A stretch of DNA of 32,401 bases from Haemophilus quentini (GTDB lineage: Bacteria; Pseudomonadota; Gammaproteobacteria; Enterobacterales; Pasteurellaceae): the NCBI GenBank assembly GCA_001752465.1, contig MDJB01000018.1, positions 1 to 32,401 on the forward strand, read 5' to 3'. The position numbers and the translations under genes are program-made. This document shows positions 7,605 to 15,276 of the stretch, piece after piece (within the stretch, counting starts at the first letter, position 1; each line of letters begins with the position of its first letter). The notes under the pieces were generated by a model. The model saw only the letters and a list, made by a program, of their open reading frames with translations. It ran no database searches and had not been told where the DNA came from.

Positions 7605-9512
7605 TTAATTTAAAACCGCTTTTTTGCTTTGATATTTCATAACAAACAAAGCAAAAATAGCAGCAAGAATTAAGATTGCTTGTGGTACAAGGGTTTCCAC
7701 ATAAGGATAAACACCTAACCACGAGATTTCTGGTACACCGTTAATTAATGTTGGTTCAAACAGTTTACCCTCAATAAGTTCAAGTACAGATTTGCCGGCG
7801 AATACAAATGCCATTAAATACATAAATGAACCTGTAAACATAAAGAATGGCTTAAGTGGTAATTTCACTACTGTGTAACGCATCACAAAGTAACAAATCG
7901 CCAGTAAAATCACCCCGCAAATAAAGCCAGCAAAAAGATAGGCTAAACTGACCGCACTTTTCGCATCACCAGCTAGGGCATAATAGAACAATACGGTTTC
8001 TGCGCCTTCACGATATACAGCAAGGAAACTGGTAAGCCATAAGCCGAATAGAGAGCCTGCTGTTAATGCCGTTGAAAGTTTGCCTTCGAGATAGCGTTTC
8101 CAGTTTTGTGCTTCGACTTTAGAAAGCAACCAGTAACTCATACTAAATAACATGAAGACTGCAATAATCATTGTGAAACCTTCAAGCAATTCGCGGTTTT
8201 GCCCTGAGTTTTCAAAAATAAGCTGGAATATGAATGCGGTAACTACGCTTGCCACTAACGCCACATAAACGGATTGGCGAATAACTGGCAATTTATCGTG
8301 ATGATTGTTTTTCACCATATAAGCCACAATAGCGGCAACGATTAACAACGCTTCTAAGCCTTCACGTAAAATAATAAGCAAGCTATATAAGAACATGGAC
8401 CAATCACTCTGTTCGCCACCTTGCAATATTTGAACGGCTTTCGCTAAGTTTAGGCTTAAACCTGTAGCTTGTTCTTGTAATTTGTCGCCATTTCCCGCTT
8501 TCATCAGGCTGACTAAACGAGTGAAATAACCTTCTAATTCTGCTTTAAAGTTGCTATCGCGCGAGCCTACTTTGTTTTCCATGCCAGAACTTTCAAATAC
8601 ATCGAAGTAAGTGTCTTGCACCGCAAGCATGGCTTTTTTCGCATCGCCTTGTTCATAAAGGGCGATAGCTTGTTGAATACGTTGGTTGATTTCAGTCGTA
8701 ATTTTTGTCCAATCTTGCTCTGCAACCTTATCTGAAGTTTGCGCTTGTGATTGTGTCGCTTGAGTGTTTTGCTCATCGCGAGTGGTTGGCAAATTAGGAA
8801 GCTGTTCTTCAATATCTTGCAAGAGTTGTGTGCTTTGGTAAGCAATTTCTGTAATTTGATCAGGCTGCTCACTCAAACGAATCAAATTATAGAATTGTTG
8901 ATTGATCGCCGCAGAAATTTCAGAAGAGCGGTTGGTTCTAACCGACATTTCCATTTCAGAATTTTTGTAGCCGTCATATTGAGCTTGTTGGAATGCTTTT
9001 TTAGCATTGGCAAAATCACCGTTTTCATAGGCGGTAATGGCTTGTGCGACGAGATCATCAATGGTTTTGAAACTTTGTTGCCAATAAGGTTTGATGGCTT
9101 GATTATCATAAACGCCGTGCTGACTATCAGCATTGAGTTGATGCCCTTCAACAAGAGAAGGTAAAACTTCTTGTAATTCCTTTTTTAAACCGTTGATTTT
9201 GGCTTGAACCTCATTCATTGGTTTACCTTCGCCAATCATTTTGCGAATTTCACCAAAAGTGGCTTCCATTTGATAGCTTTTTTGCGCAGAAAAATTAATT
9301 CGAATGGGGCCTTCTAAATTTTCAAATACTTCAAAATAAGCCATTTGTACTTCGGTTTTGGCATCATCAATTTTGTTTTCTTTAAGAAGTTGTTCGGTGT
9401 GATTCAAGCGTTGAGTGATGTCATCTACCCATTTTTGATAGTTATCGGCAAAGACTGCTTGAGAAAATAAAAATAGTAAAGATATGCTGATATAACGTAA
9501 AAGGTACGGCAT
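7605..9512 (-). CDS. fetM: FTR1-family iron permease with periplasmic N-terminal domain (FetM-like)
   Basis: 635 residues from the ATG at 9512, chosen because it starts a good signal peptide (MPYLLRYISISLLFLFSQAV). Further upstream there is only a TTG start, and no strong Shine-Dalgarno is visible at either. Residues about 24-370 form a hydrophilic periplasmic domain with three related helical modules (about 26-95, 145-215, 272-340). The C-terminal half is the FTR1 membrane domain with the two REGxE iron-channel motifs: REGLE (about 383-387) and REGAE (about 501-505). It imports iron across the inner membrane together with P19. It heads the operon and is divergent from the Dyp-peroxidase gene; regulation by iron is expected but no convincing Fur box was seen. 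Confidence 0.92.
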   Translation of the reverse strand: MPYLLRYISISLLFLFSQAVFADNYQKWVDDITQRLNHTEQLLKENKIDDAKTEVQMAYFEVFENLEGPIRINFSAQKSYQMEATFGEIRKMIGEGKPMNEVQAKINGLKKELQEVLPSLVEGHQLNADSQHGVYDNQAIKPYWQQSFKTIDDLVAQAITAYENGDFANAKKAFQQAQYDGYKNSEMEMSVRTNRSSEISAAINQQFYNLIRLSEQPDQITEIAYQSTQLLQDIEEQLPNLPTTRDEQNTQATQSQAQTSDKVAEQDWTKITTEINQRIQQAIALYEQGDAKKAMLAVQDTYFDVFESSGMENKVGSRDSNFKAELEGYFTRLVSLMKAGNGDKLQEQATGLSLNLAKAVQILQGGEQSDWSMFLYSLLIILREGLEALLIVAAIVAYMVKNNHHDKLPVIRQSVYVALVASVVTAFIFQLIFENSGQNRELLEGFTMIIAVFMLFSMSYWLLSKVEAQNWKRYLEGKLSTALTAGSLFGLWLTSFLAVYREGAETVLFYYALAGDAKSAVSLAYLFAGFICGVILLAICYFVMRYTVVKLPLKPFFMFTGSFMYLMAFVFAGKSVLELIEGKLFEPTLINGVPEISWLGVYPYVETLVPQAILILAAIFALFVMKYQSKKAVLN

Positions 9513-9555
9513 AGAACTAATAACTTTATAAATGAAATCTATTCGTATTTGAAAG

Positions 9556-9584
9556 ATATATCTAATGAGAAAAAATCTCAACAA
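9556..9584 (-). promoter_or_regulatory. candidate promoter of the iron uptake operon
   Basis: On the minus strand TTGTTG (9584-9579), a 17-nt spacer and ATATAT (9561-9556) resemble a sigma70 promoter, with the -10 about 44 nt before the FTR1 start codon. The spacing is ideal and the hexamers are moderate. No clear Fur operator overlaps it. Confidence 0.4.
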
Positions 9585-9652
9585 TAAATTTGAGTTTTTG
9601 CTACTTAGATCAAGTTTTATTTGAATATTTAAGATTTTTTAATGACATTATG

Positions 9653-9658
9653 TATAAT
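9653..9658 (+). promoter_or_regulatory. candidate -10 box of the Dyp-peroxidase gene
   Basis: A perfect TATAAT lies 37 nt upstream of the peroxidase ATG, in the divergent region shared with the iron operon. No good -35 hexamer is at 17 nt, which suggests activator dependence. At 9629-9644 on the same strand TTAAG-N6-TAATG has the 11-bp phasing of a degenerate QseB/PmrA-type box read in reverse. Confidence 0.45.
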
Positions 9659-9694
9659 GCAAGCGTTTTCCAATTGTCCTTTTAGGAGATTTTT

Positions 9695-10582
9695 ATGACA
9701 GCACAAACTGGTATTTTGCTTGATGGTTGCAAAGCAGGCGTATTTTTAGAAGCAAATATCTCAGATTATTCTCAGATTCCAGCGGCGGCTCGCCAATTCC
9801 TTACTCGCTTAGAACAGCTTCAACAAACTTATCCCGATGCACGTTTGGGAGCAGTAGTTGCTTTCGGCGATAAAGCTTGGAAAACCCTTGGTGGGCAGGA
9901 TGCACCAGAACTTAAACCTTTTATCACTTTAGGAAAAGGTGATTTAACTGCGCCAAGTACACAAACTGATCTTTTAGTACATATTCAATCGTTACGCCCT
10001 GATGTTAATTTTTCTGTTGCACAAGCTGCAGTGAATGCTTTTGCTCAAGCTATTGATGTTCAGCAAGAAATTCATGGTTTCCGTTGGGTGGAGGAACGAG
10101 ATCTCACTGGTTTTATTGACGGAACTGAAAATCCAAAGGATGCACAACGATCAGAAGTTGCCTTAATTTCAAATGGCAATGATAAAGATGGGAGTTATGT
10201 GTTTACTCAACGTTATGAACATAATCTCGCTAAATGGGAAAAATTAAATACAGCAAAACAAGAAAATGTGTTCGGACGCACCAAAACGGATAGCGTAGAA
10301 ATGGAAGATAAGGCAGATACTTCTCATGTTGGTCGTACAGATTTAAAAGAGAATGGCAAGGGATTAAAAATCTTACGTCAGAGTTTACCTTATGGTACGG
10401 CGAGCGGTACGCACGGATTATTCTTTATTGCTTACTGTGCAACGCTTTATAACATTGAACAACAGTTGCTGAATATGTTTGGTGAAAAAGACGGAAAAAC
10501 TGACCGCATTTTAGGTTTTACTAAGGCTGTAACGGGTGCTTATTATTACGCACCATCTATTGAGCAGCTAAATAAACTTTAA
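9695..10582 (+). CDS. Dyp-type heme peroxidase, YfeX-like
   Basis: 295 residues with no signal peptide, so cytoplasmic. The Dyp hallmark GxxDG appears as GFIDGTENPKD (about residues 145-155), giving the catalytic distal Asp. The proximal heme ligand is the His in ADTSHVGRTDL (about residue 210), and the distal Arg lies in ILRQSLPYG. Length fits the YfeX/DypB class rather than Tat-exported EfeB. Family members oxidise porphyrinogens or dyes with peroxide, and a debated role is release of iron from heme. It is divergent from the ferrous iron importer, which suggests a joint role in iron or heme handling. The ATG has AGGAGA at good spacing. It ends before a strong terminator, so it is likely monocistronic. 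Confidence 0.92.
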   Translation: MTAQTGILLDGCKAGVFLEANISDYSQIPAAARQFLTRLEQLQQTYPDARLGAVVAFGDKAWKTLGGQDAPELKPFITLGKGDLTAPSTQTDLLVHIQSLRPDVNFSVAQAAVNAFAQAIDVQQEIHGFRWVEERDLTGFIDGTENPKDAQRSEVALISNGNDKDGSYVFTQRYEHNLAKWEKLNTAKQENVFGRTKTDSVEMEDKADTSHVGRTDLKENGKGLKILRQSLPYGTASGTHGLFFIAYCATLYNIEQQLLNMFGEKDGKTDRILGFTKAVTGAYYYAPSIEQLNKL

Positions 10583-10587
10583 TTTAT

Positions 10588-10622
10588 GAAAAAACTAAAT
10601 TAAAAAAATTTAGTTTTTTTTA
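10588..10622 (+). terminator. rho-independent terminator of Dyp-peroxidase gene
   Basis: AAAAACTAAAT pairs with ATTTAGTTTTT around an A-rich loop and is followed by a run of T. It lies just after the peroxidase stop codon. Confidence 0.75.
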
Positions 10623-10627
10623 TGTTT

Positions 10628-10660
10628 CTTAATCTTTTCTTAAGATTTATTTGTTTTAAT
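10628..10660 (+). promoter_or_regulatory. ygiW-qseBC promoter with QseB/PmrA-type box
   Basis: CTTAAT (10628-10633) and CTTAAG (10639-10644) make a direct repeat CTTAA-N6-CTTAA, the published E. coli QseB box and close to the PmrA/BasR box. The half sites are 11 bp apart, as expected for an OmpR-family dimer. A TTTAAT -10-like hexamer follows at 10655-10660, so the box takes the place of a -35, suggesting positive autoregulation of the operon by its own response regulator. Confidence 0.65.
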
Positions 10661-10713
10661 ACGTACATCCAAGCAATGGTGCTTGAAATTAACTGACTTA
10701 AAAAGGAAACATT

Positions 10714-11079
10714 ATGAAAAAATTTGCATTAGCAACAATCTTCGTATTAGCAACCACTTCTGCATTTGCAGGTTTTAATGGCGGAAATGCTCAAGGCGGT
10801 TTTCAACAAGCAACCCCTTCAGCAATTAGTGTAAAACAAGCTTTATCTGCGGCAGATAATTCAATGATCACTTTAGTGGGTAATATCACACAACAAATTG
10901 ATGACGATGAATTCTGGTTTACTGATGGGACTGGGCAAATCAAGATTGAAATCAAAAAACGCATTTGGAATGGTTTAAACGTAGATTCAAAGGATAAAGT
11001 GAAAATTTATGGAAAATTGGATAACGAGGTATTTGAGAAAGCAGAACTTGATGTATTGCGTATCGAAAAAGCAGAATAA
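10714..11079 (+). CDS. ygiW: YgiW/YdeI-family periplasmic OB-fold protein
   Basis: 121 residues with a signal peptide (ATTSAFA-GF, cleavage at about residue 19) and a C-terminal BOF (bacterial OB-fold) domain, about residues 38-121, with typical strands such as ITLVGNITQQIDDDEFWFTD. A short Gly/Gln-rich linker joins them. Family proteins are linked to stress tolerance (peroxide, cadmium, antimicrobial peptides) and often sit directly upstream of qseBC. In non-typeable H. influenzae this gene is reported to be co-regulated by the adjacent two-component system in response to ferrous iron. A hairpin with a T run follows it, so much transcription may stop before qseB. Confidence 0.9.
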   Translation: MKKFALATIFVLATTSAFAGFNGGNAQGGFQQATPSAISVKQALSAADNSMITLVGNITQQIDDDEFWFTDGTGQIKIEIKKRIWNGLNVDSKDKVKIYGKLDNEVFEKAELDVLRIEKAE

Positions 11080-11093
11080 TTATCTTTGAAGAT

Positions 11094-11121
11094 AGCGAGC
11101 ATTAGCTCGCTGTTTTTATTT
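11094..11121 (+). terminator. intrinsic terminator between ygiW and qseB
   Basis: AGCGAGC (11094-11100), loop ATTA, GCTCGCT (11105-11111), then GTTTTTATTT. This is a compact GC-rich 7-bp stem with a T-rich tail lying between co-directional genes of one presumed operon, so it probably works as a partial terminator that lowers regulator expression relative to ygiW. Confidence 0.7.
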
Positions 11122-11141
11122 ATAAAGTGCGGTCAATTTTT

Positions 11142-11804
11142 ATGAGAATTTTATTGATAGAGGACGATAATCTAATCGGCAATGGTTTACAGATTGGTTT
11201 AACTAAACTTGGTTTTACGGTGGATTGGTTTACAGATGGTAAAACAGGAATGGATGCCTTAGCGTTTGCGCCTTATGATGCGGTGGTATTGGATTTGACA
11301 TTGCCTAAACTTGATGGATTAGAGGTATTACAACAATGGCGTTCCAAACATCAAGATGTACCCGTATTGATTTTGACTGCCCGAGATACCTTAGATGAAC
11401 GTGTTAAAGGTTTACAAAGTGGTGCAAATGATTACCTTTGCAAGCCTTTTGCTTTGGCTGAAGTTGCGGCGCGTTTGCAAGCACTGATTCGTCGTCGTTA
11501 TGGCCATAATCATTCGGTGATTGAGCACGCAAGCGTTAAACTCGATCCAAATCAGCGTTCTGTTTGGCTAAATAATCAACCTATTTCTTTAACAAGCCGT
11601 GAATATAAATTGCTTGAATTATTTATGCTGAATAAAGATCGCGTATTGTCTCGCTTATCTATTGAAGAAAAATTATCAAGCTGGGATGAAGAAATTAGCA
11701 GCGGAGCGTTAGACGTGCATATTTATAATTTGCGTCAGAAATTAGGTAAGCAATTTATTCGAACAGTTCACGGAGTTGGATATGCGTTGGGAGTAACCCA
11801 ATAA
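11142..11804 (+). CDS. qseB: response regulator QseB / FirR (OmpR family)
   Basis: 220 residues from the ATG at 11142. An in-frame GTG at 11127 exists but is part of a DNA-uptake signal (11125-11133), and the ATG gives the family N-terminus [10 protein letters not shown]. The receiver domain has acidic EDD at residues 7-9, the phospho-acceptor Asp in [12 protein letters not shown] (about residue 51), Thr in LILTARD and Lys in NDYLCKPF. The C-terminal winged helix shows [13 protein letters not shown] and the GVGYALG ending. It is orthologous by context (ygiW-qseB-qseC) to the system called QseBC in enterics and FirRS in H. influenzae, where ferrous iron is the reported signal. There is no good Shine-Dalgarno. 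Its TAA abuts the ATG of the sensor gene. Confidence 0.93.
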   Translation: MRILLIEDDNLIGNGLQIGLTKLGFTVDWFTDGKTGMDALAFAPYDAVVLDLTLPKLDGLEVLQQWRSKHQDVPVLILTARDTLDERVKGLQSGANDYLCKPFALAEVAARLQALIRRRYGHNHSVIEHASVKLDPNQRSVWLNNQPISLTSREYKLLELFMLNKDRVLSRLSIEEKLSSWDEEISSGALDVHIYNLRQKLGKQFIRTVHGVGYALGVTQ

Positions 11805-13158
11805 ATGAAAAACAAACGTTTAAGTTTTCGTCTTATTTCTGTTCTTTCTTTCACCGCACTTTTTGTGTGGGGCGTATCTACTGCTGTCGCATGGTGGCAG
11901 GTGCGTAGTGAAGTGAATGATGTTTTCGATGCCCAACAAATTCTTTTTGCTGAACGTCTTGCCAATCCAGATCTTAGTCATATTCTGTTAGAGCATGTGG
12001 AAAATATTAATAAAATCCAGCCACATTCGTTCAAAAAAACTATGATGATGACGCATTGGCTTTTGCTATTTTTTCTAAGGATGGAAAACGTTTATTAACA
12101 GATGGGCGTAATGGCGATAATTTTGTGTTTGATAATGAAATTGGCTTTGCGAAAGGCTATATGCTGAATGATGACGATGAATGGCGTATTTTCTGCAGCC
12201 TGTAGCAAATGGAAATTTGATTATTGCCGTTGGGCAAGAGCTTGACTACCGTGAAGATTTAATTGAAGAAATGATCTTTGGGCAAATGTGGATTTGGTTT
12301 GCTAGCTTGCCTATCTTGATTATTGTTTTAGGATGGTTGATTCATAAAGAACTTCGACCGATTAAACGTTTAAGCCAAGAAGTACGAACGAGAAAATCTG
12401 GTGATCTGTCATTACTGAATACTGAGGGGCTACCCGTTGAAATTTTACCCTTAGTAAAAAATTTAAATCAATTTTTTGACCGCACTTCGGCTATGTTACA
12501 ACGCGAACGTCGTTTTACCTCTGATGCAGCCCATGAATTACGTAGTCCATTGGCGGCACTGCGTATTCAAACCGAAGTTGCTCAACTGGCTGGTGATGAT
12601 AGCGAATTACGAGAACAAGCACTTTTGCATTTAACACAAGGGATTGATCGTGCATCGCAGTTAATTGAACAACTATTGACCCTTTCAAAACTGGATAATT
12701 TACAAGAATTGGAAGAATTACAGCCTATTGATTGGGAAGGCATCATTCAATCGCTGATCGCAGATCGTTATTTTGTGGCAGAAAAGCGTAAAATTACGTT
12801 GGCTTTTGAGAAAGAATCTGAACCAAAGTCAAAACAAGGGCAACCAATTTTAGTTTCATTGATGTTTAGAAATTTACTCGATAATGCCATTAAGTATTGT
12901 TCTGAAGATACAACCGTTTCAGTGAAAATAGCATCCTCTCAGGTTATTGTTGAAGATAATGGCGGTGGCGTTGAACCTGAAGATTTGAAAAAACTTGGTC
13001 AGCGTTTTTATCGTCCAGCTGGGCAAAATGAAAAGGGCAGTGGTTTAGGGCTTTCTATTGTCATGCGAATTGCGGAATTACATGGATTCAAAGTGCGGTT
13101 AGAAAATGTTATAAAAGAAGGGCAGCGAATTGGCTTAAAGGCACAAATATTTTTATAA
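11805..13158 (+). pseudogene. qseC: sensor histidine kinase QseC / FirS, disrupted by two single-base deletions
   Basis: The kinase is spread over three frames. Frame 1 (11805-12098) gives the first TM helix and early periplasmic part, ending IQPHSFKK. After the A7 tract at 12033-12039 homologous-looking protein continues in another frame ([20 protein letters not shown] to DDDEWRIF) until a stop at 12203-12205. Near 12194-12196 (TGCAG, expected TGGCAG) it shifts again to the frame open until 13158 ([20 protein letters not shown] onward). Restoring one base at each place yields 451 residues, the usual length. The 3' part has TM2, HAMP, the H-box [15 protein letters not shown]-box NLLDNAIKY and G-boxes VEDNGGGV and GSGLGLSI. 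The intact cytoplasmic fragment (12181-13158) lacks most of the sensor domain and has no clear ribosome site. This is either a real loss of the sensor or an assembly error at G/A runs. Confidence 0.88.
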
Positions 13159-13171
13159 ACATTTCCTTTAA

Positions 13172-13212
13172 AAAAAGAAAACCGAGTAAAGACTCGGTTT
13201 TTCTTTTTTAGA
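13172..13212. terminator. bidirectional terminator between qseC and NSS transporter gene
   Basis: AAAACCGAGT and ACTCGGTTTT form a stem of about 10 bp with loop AAAG, flanked by T-rich tails on both strands. It serves the two convergent genes. Confidence 0.85.
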
Positions 13213-14581
13213 ATAGGTTGCTGATAAAGATGACTAAAATAATCACTGGCACAACGAATTTCACATAGTTAAACCAGATTTTAGTGAATGTTGAGTCAGG
13301 TGTCGGAGAAAGTTCTTTTTTCGCCTCATCTTTTAATACGAAACCAACGAAAACAGCACAACCAAGTGCGGTCAGCATAAAGAGAATATTTCCACTAATA
13401 TAATCATAGAAATCAAAAATGCTTTTGCCAAAAATGGTAACATCTTTCCATACATTATCCCCTAAAATTGCTGGAATATTACCTAAGACAAAAATTCCAC
13501 CAAGGGTTAATACAATCGCTTTGCCACGGCGCATTCTGAGCTTTTCTTGTAATGCGGTAATGATCACTTCATAAATTGTGATAGAAGTAGTTAGCGCAGC
13601 AATTAATAATAAGCCGAAGAAAATAATTGCAAAGAATTTACCCGCCCATAAGTGAGAGAATACGATAGGTAAACTTTGGAATACTAAAGTTGGGCCGGCG
13701 TTTGGTTCAATCCCAAAGGTGAAAAGTGATGGGAAGATCATAAAGCCCGCAAGTACAGCAATAATTGTGTTGGTGAAACCTGTAATCACTGCGGTATGGA
13801 TTAAGTTTTCTTCTTTATTTAAGTAACTGGAAAGGGTAATTAATACGCCAAAACCAAGGCTTAATGCGAAGAATACCTGACCTAAAACGAAGATAAATAA
13901 TTGTGGCGTAATTTTTCTGAAATCTGGTTTTAAATAGAATGTAATTCCTTCCATTGCACCAGGTAATGTTACGTTGCGAATAACCATTCCAATGAGGAAG
14001 ATGAATAGCAATGGCATTAAATATTTTACAGAACGCTCAATTCCGCCAATGATACCTTTAGCTAAAATAATGTAATTCACCACAACAAATAAGAAGGTGT
14101 ACAACATAATTTCATAAGGGCTATTACCGATATAAAGATCGTAGAAATTTTTGGCAATGTCTTTTGTGATGGGGGTTGAAATGTCTAATGTACCGCTAAT
14201 TAGGCTGATAATATAAGAAATAACCCAACCACCAAGCACCATATAATACGCCATAATGCCAAATGCGCCGAGTAAGCCCATATAACCTAATATTTTCCAA
14301 TATTTAGAAATGCCTTTTCCTTTGTCGAGAATTTTATCGCCGAATGCATCAATGGAATTTACACGTAAGCGGCGACCTATCACGTTTTCAACTAAAATCA
14401 TTGGGATACCGATTACAATCATTGCGATACAAAAAAGTAGAACGTAAGCACCGCCACCATTTTCCCCCACAAGATAAGGGAAACGCCAAGTCGCACCGAA
14501 GCCGACAGTTGCGCCTGCGACCGTCATGACATAAGTGAGGCGGCTTGACCAAGTTTGTCGCTGTTTATTATTTGTTGTCAT
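13208..14581 (-). CDS. sodium-dependent transporter, NSS (SNF/LeuT) family
   Basis: 457 residues with 11 to 12 hydrophobic helices. The N-terminal NSS signature is clear: TVAGATVGFGATWRFPYL followed by VGENGGGAYVLLF (about residues 18-50), which forms the unwound TM1 with the Na+ and substrate sites in LeuT-type proteins. Bacterial NSS proteins import amino acids or related amines with Na+; the substrate here cannot be named. The gene is single, convergent with qseC, and preceded by a 58-bp gap after nth. It uses an ATG with AGGAT upstream. Confidence 0.9.
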   Translation of the reverse strand: MTTNNKQRQTWSSRLTYVMTVAGATVGFGATWRFPYLVGENGGGAYVLLFCIAMIVIGIPMILVENVIGRRLRVNSIDAFGDKILDKGKGISKYWKILGYMGLLGAFGIMAYYMVLGGWVISYIISLISGTLDISTPITKDIAKNFYDLYIGNSPYEIMLYTFLFVVVNYIILAKGIIGGIERSVKYLMPLLFIFLIGMVIRNVTLPGAMEGITFYLKPDFRKITPQLFIFVLGQVFFALSLGFGVLITLSSYLNKEENLIHTAVITGFTNTIIAVLAGFMIFPSLFTFGIEPNAGPTLVFQSLPIVFSHLWAGKFFAIIFFGLLLIAALTTSITIYEVIITALQEKLRMRRGKAIVLTLGGIFVLGNIPAILGDNVWKDVTIFGKSIFDFYDYISGNILFMLTALGCAVFVGFVLKDEAKKELSPTPDSTFTKIWFNYVKFVVPVIILVIFISNLF

Positions 14582-14595
14582 TTTTTATCCTATTT

Positions 14596-14635
14596 TTAAT
14601 AAAAGTGCGGTAAATAATTAGAGTGTTTTACCGCA
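14596..14635 (-). terminator. terminator of the rnf-nth operon, containing a USS
   Basis: TGCGGTAAA (14606-14614) pairs with TTTACCGCA (14627-14635). On the minus strand it is followed by CTTTTATT. One arm overlaps a DNA-uptake signal AAGTGCGGT (14603-14611). It lies directly after the nth stop codon. Confidence 0.65.
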
Positions 14636-14639
14636 AAAA

Positions 14640-15275
14640 TTAAAACTCAATTTTTTCTTTATATTCACACAGATCTTCAATAATGCATGAGCCACAACGA
14701 GGTTTACGTGCTATACAAGTGTATCGCCCGTGTAAAATTAACCAATGGTGAACATCCACTTTAAATTCATCAGGTACGACTTTAAGCAGTTTTTCTTCCA
14801 CTTTTACCACGTCTTTACCCGGTGCAAAATTAGTTCGATTGCATACACGGAAAATATGGGTATCTACCGCAATGGCTGGATGACCAAATGCCGTATTTAG
14901 TACAACATTGGCTGTTTTTCTGCCCACACCTGCTAATGCCTCTAAGGCTTCGCGATTTTCAGGCACTTCACCGTTGTGCTTTTCAATTAAATCGCGGCAG
15001 GTTTTGATAATATTTTCTGCTTTGCTATTAAAAAGCCCGATAGTTTTGATATAGCTTTTTAAACCATCTAATCCTAAATCTAAAATCGCTTGTGGCGTGT
15101 TTGCAACAGAGAATAGTTTTTCTGTCGCTTTATTTACGCCTTTATCAGTTGCTTGTGCCGATAGAATTACCGCAATTAATAATTCGAAGGGCGAATTATA
15201 CTGTAATTCTGTGGTCGGGTGGGGATTTTGATCTCTTAATCGGGTTAATATTTCGATTCTTTTTAATTTATTCAT
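14640..15275 (-). CDS. nth: endonuclease III (DNA glycosylase/AP lyase)
   Basis: 211 residues from the ATG at 15275; an upstream in-frame TTG (15287) would add four residues and overlap rnfE, so the ATG one base after the rnfE stop is preferred. The helix-hairpin-helix motif is in LAGVGRKTANVVLNTAFG, with catalytic Lys (about residue 120) and catalytic Asp in IAVDTHIFRV (about 138). The C-terminal [4Fe-4S] cluster has CIARKPRCGSCIIEDLC, the C-x6-C-x2-C-x5-C pattern. It excises oxidised pyrimidines in base-excision repair. It is last in the rnf operon, as in E. coli (rsx-nth), perhaps because its Fe-S cluster is redox-active. Confidence 0.97.
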   Translation of the reverse strand: MNKLKRIEILTRLRDQNPHPTTELQYNSPFELLIAVILSAQATDKGVNKATEKLFSVANTPQAILDLGLDGLKSYIKTIGLFNSKAENIIKTCRDLIEKHNGEVPENREALEALAGVGRKTANVVLNTAFGHPAIAVDTHIFRVCNRTNFAPGKDVVKVEEKLLKVVPDEFKVDVHHWLILHGRYTCIARKPRCGSCIIEDLCEYKEKIEF

Positions 15276-15276
15276 C

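Noticed and set aside
9592-9660. Fur box in the divergent fet/dyp region
   Set aside because: AT-rich stretches such as AATGACATTATG were compared with the GATAATGATAATCATTATC pattern, but no convincing match was found.
12181-13158. The 325-residue ORF as an independent soluble-sensor kinase gene
   Set aside because: Its start has no ribosome site and falls at a frameshift scar within continuous QseC homology, so it is treated as part of the broken gene.
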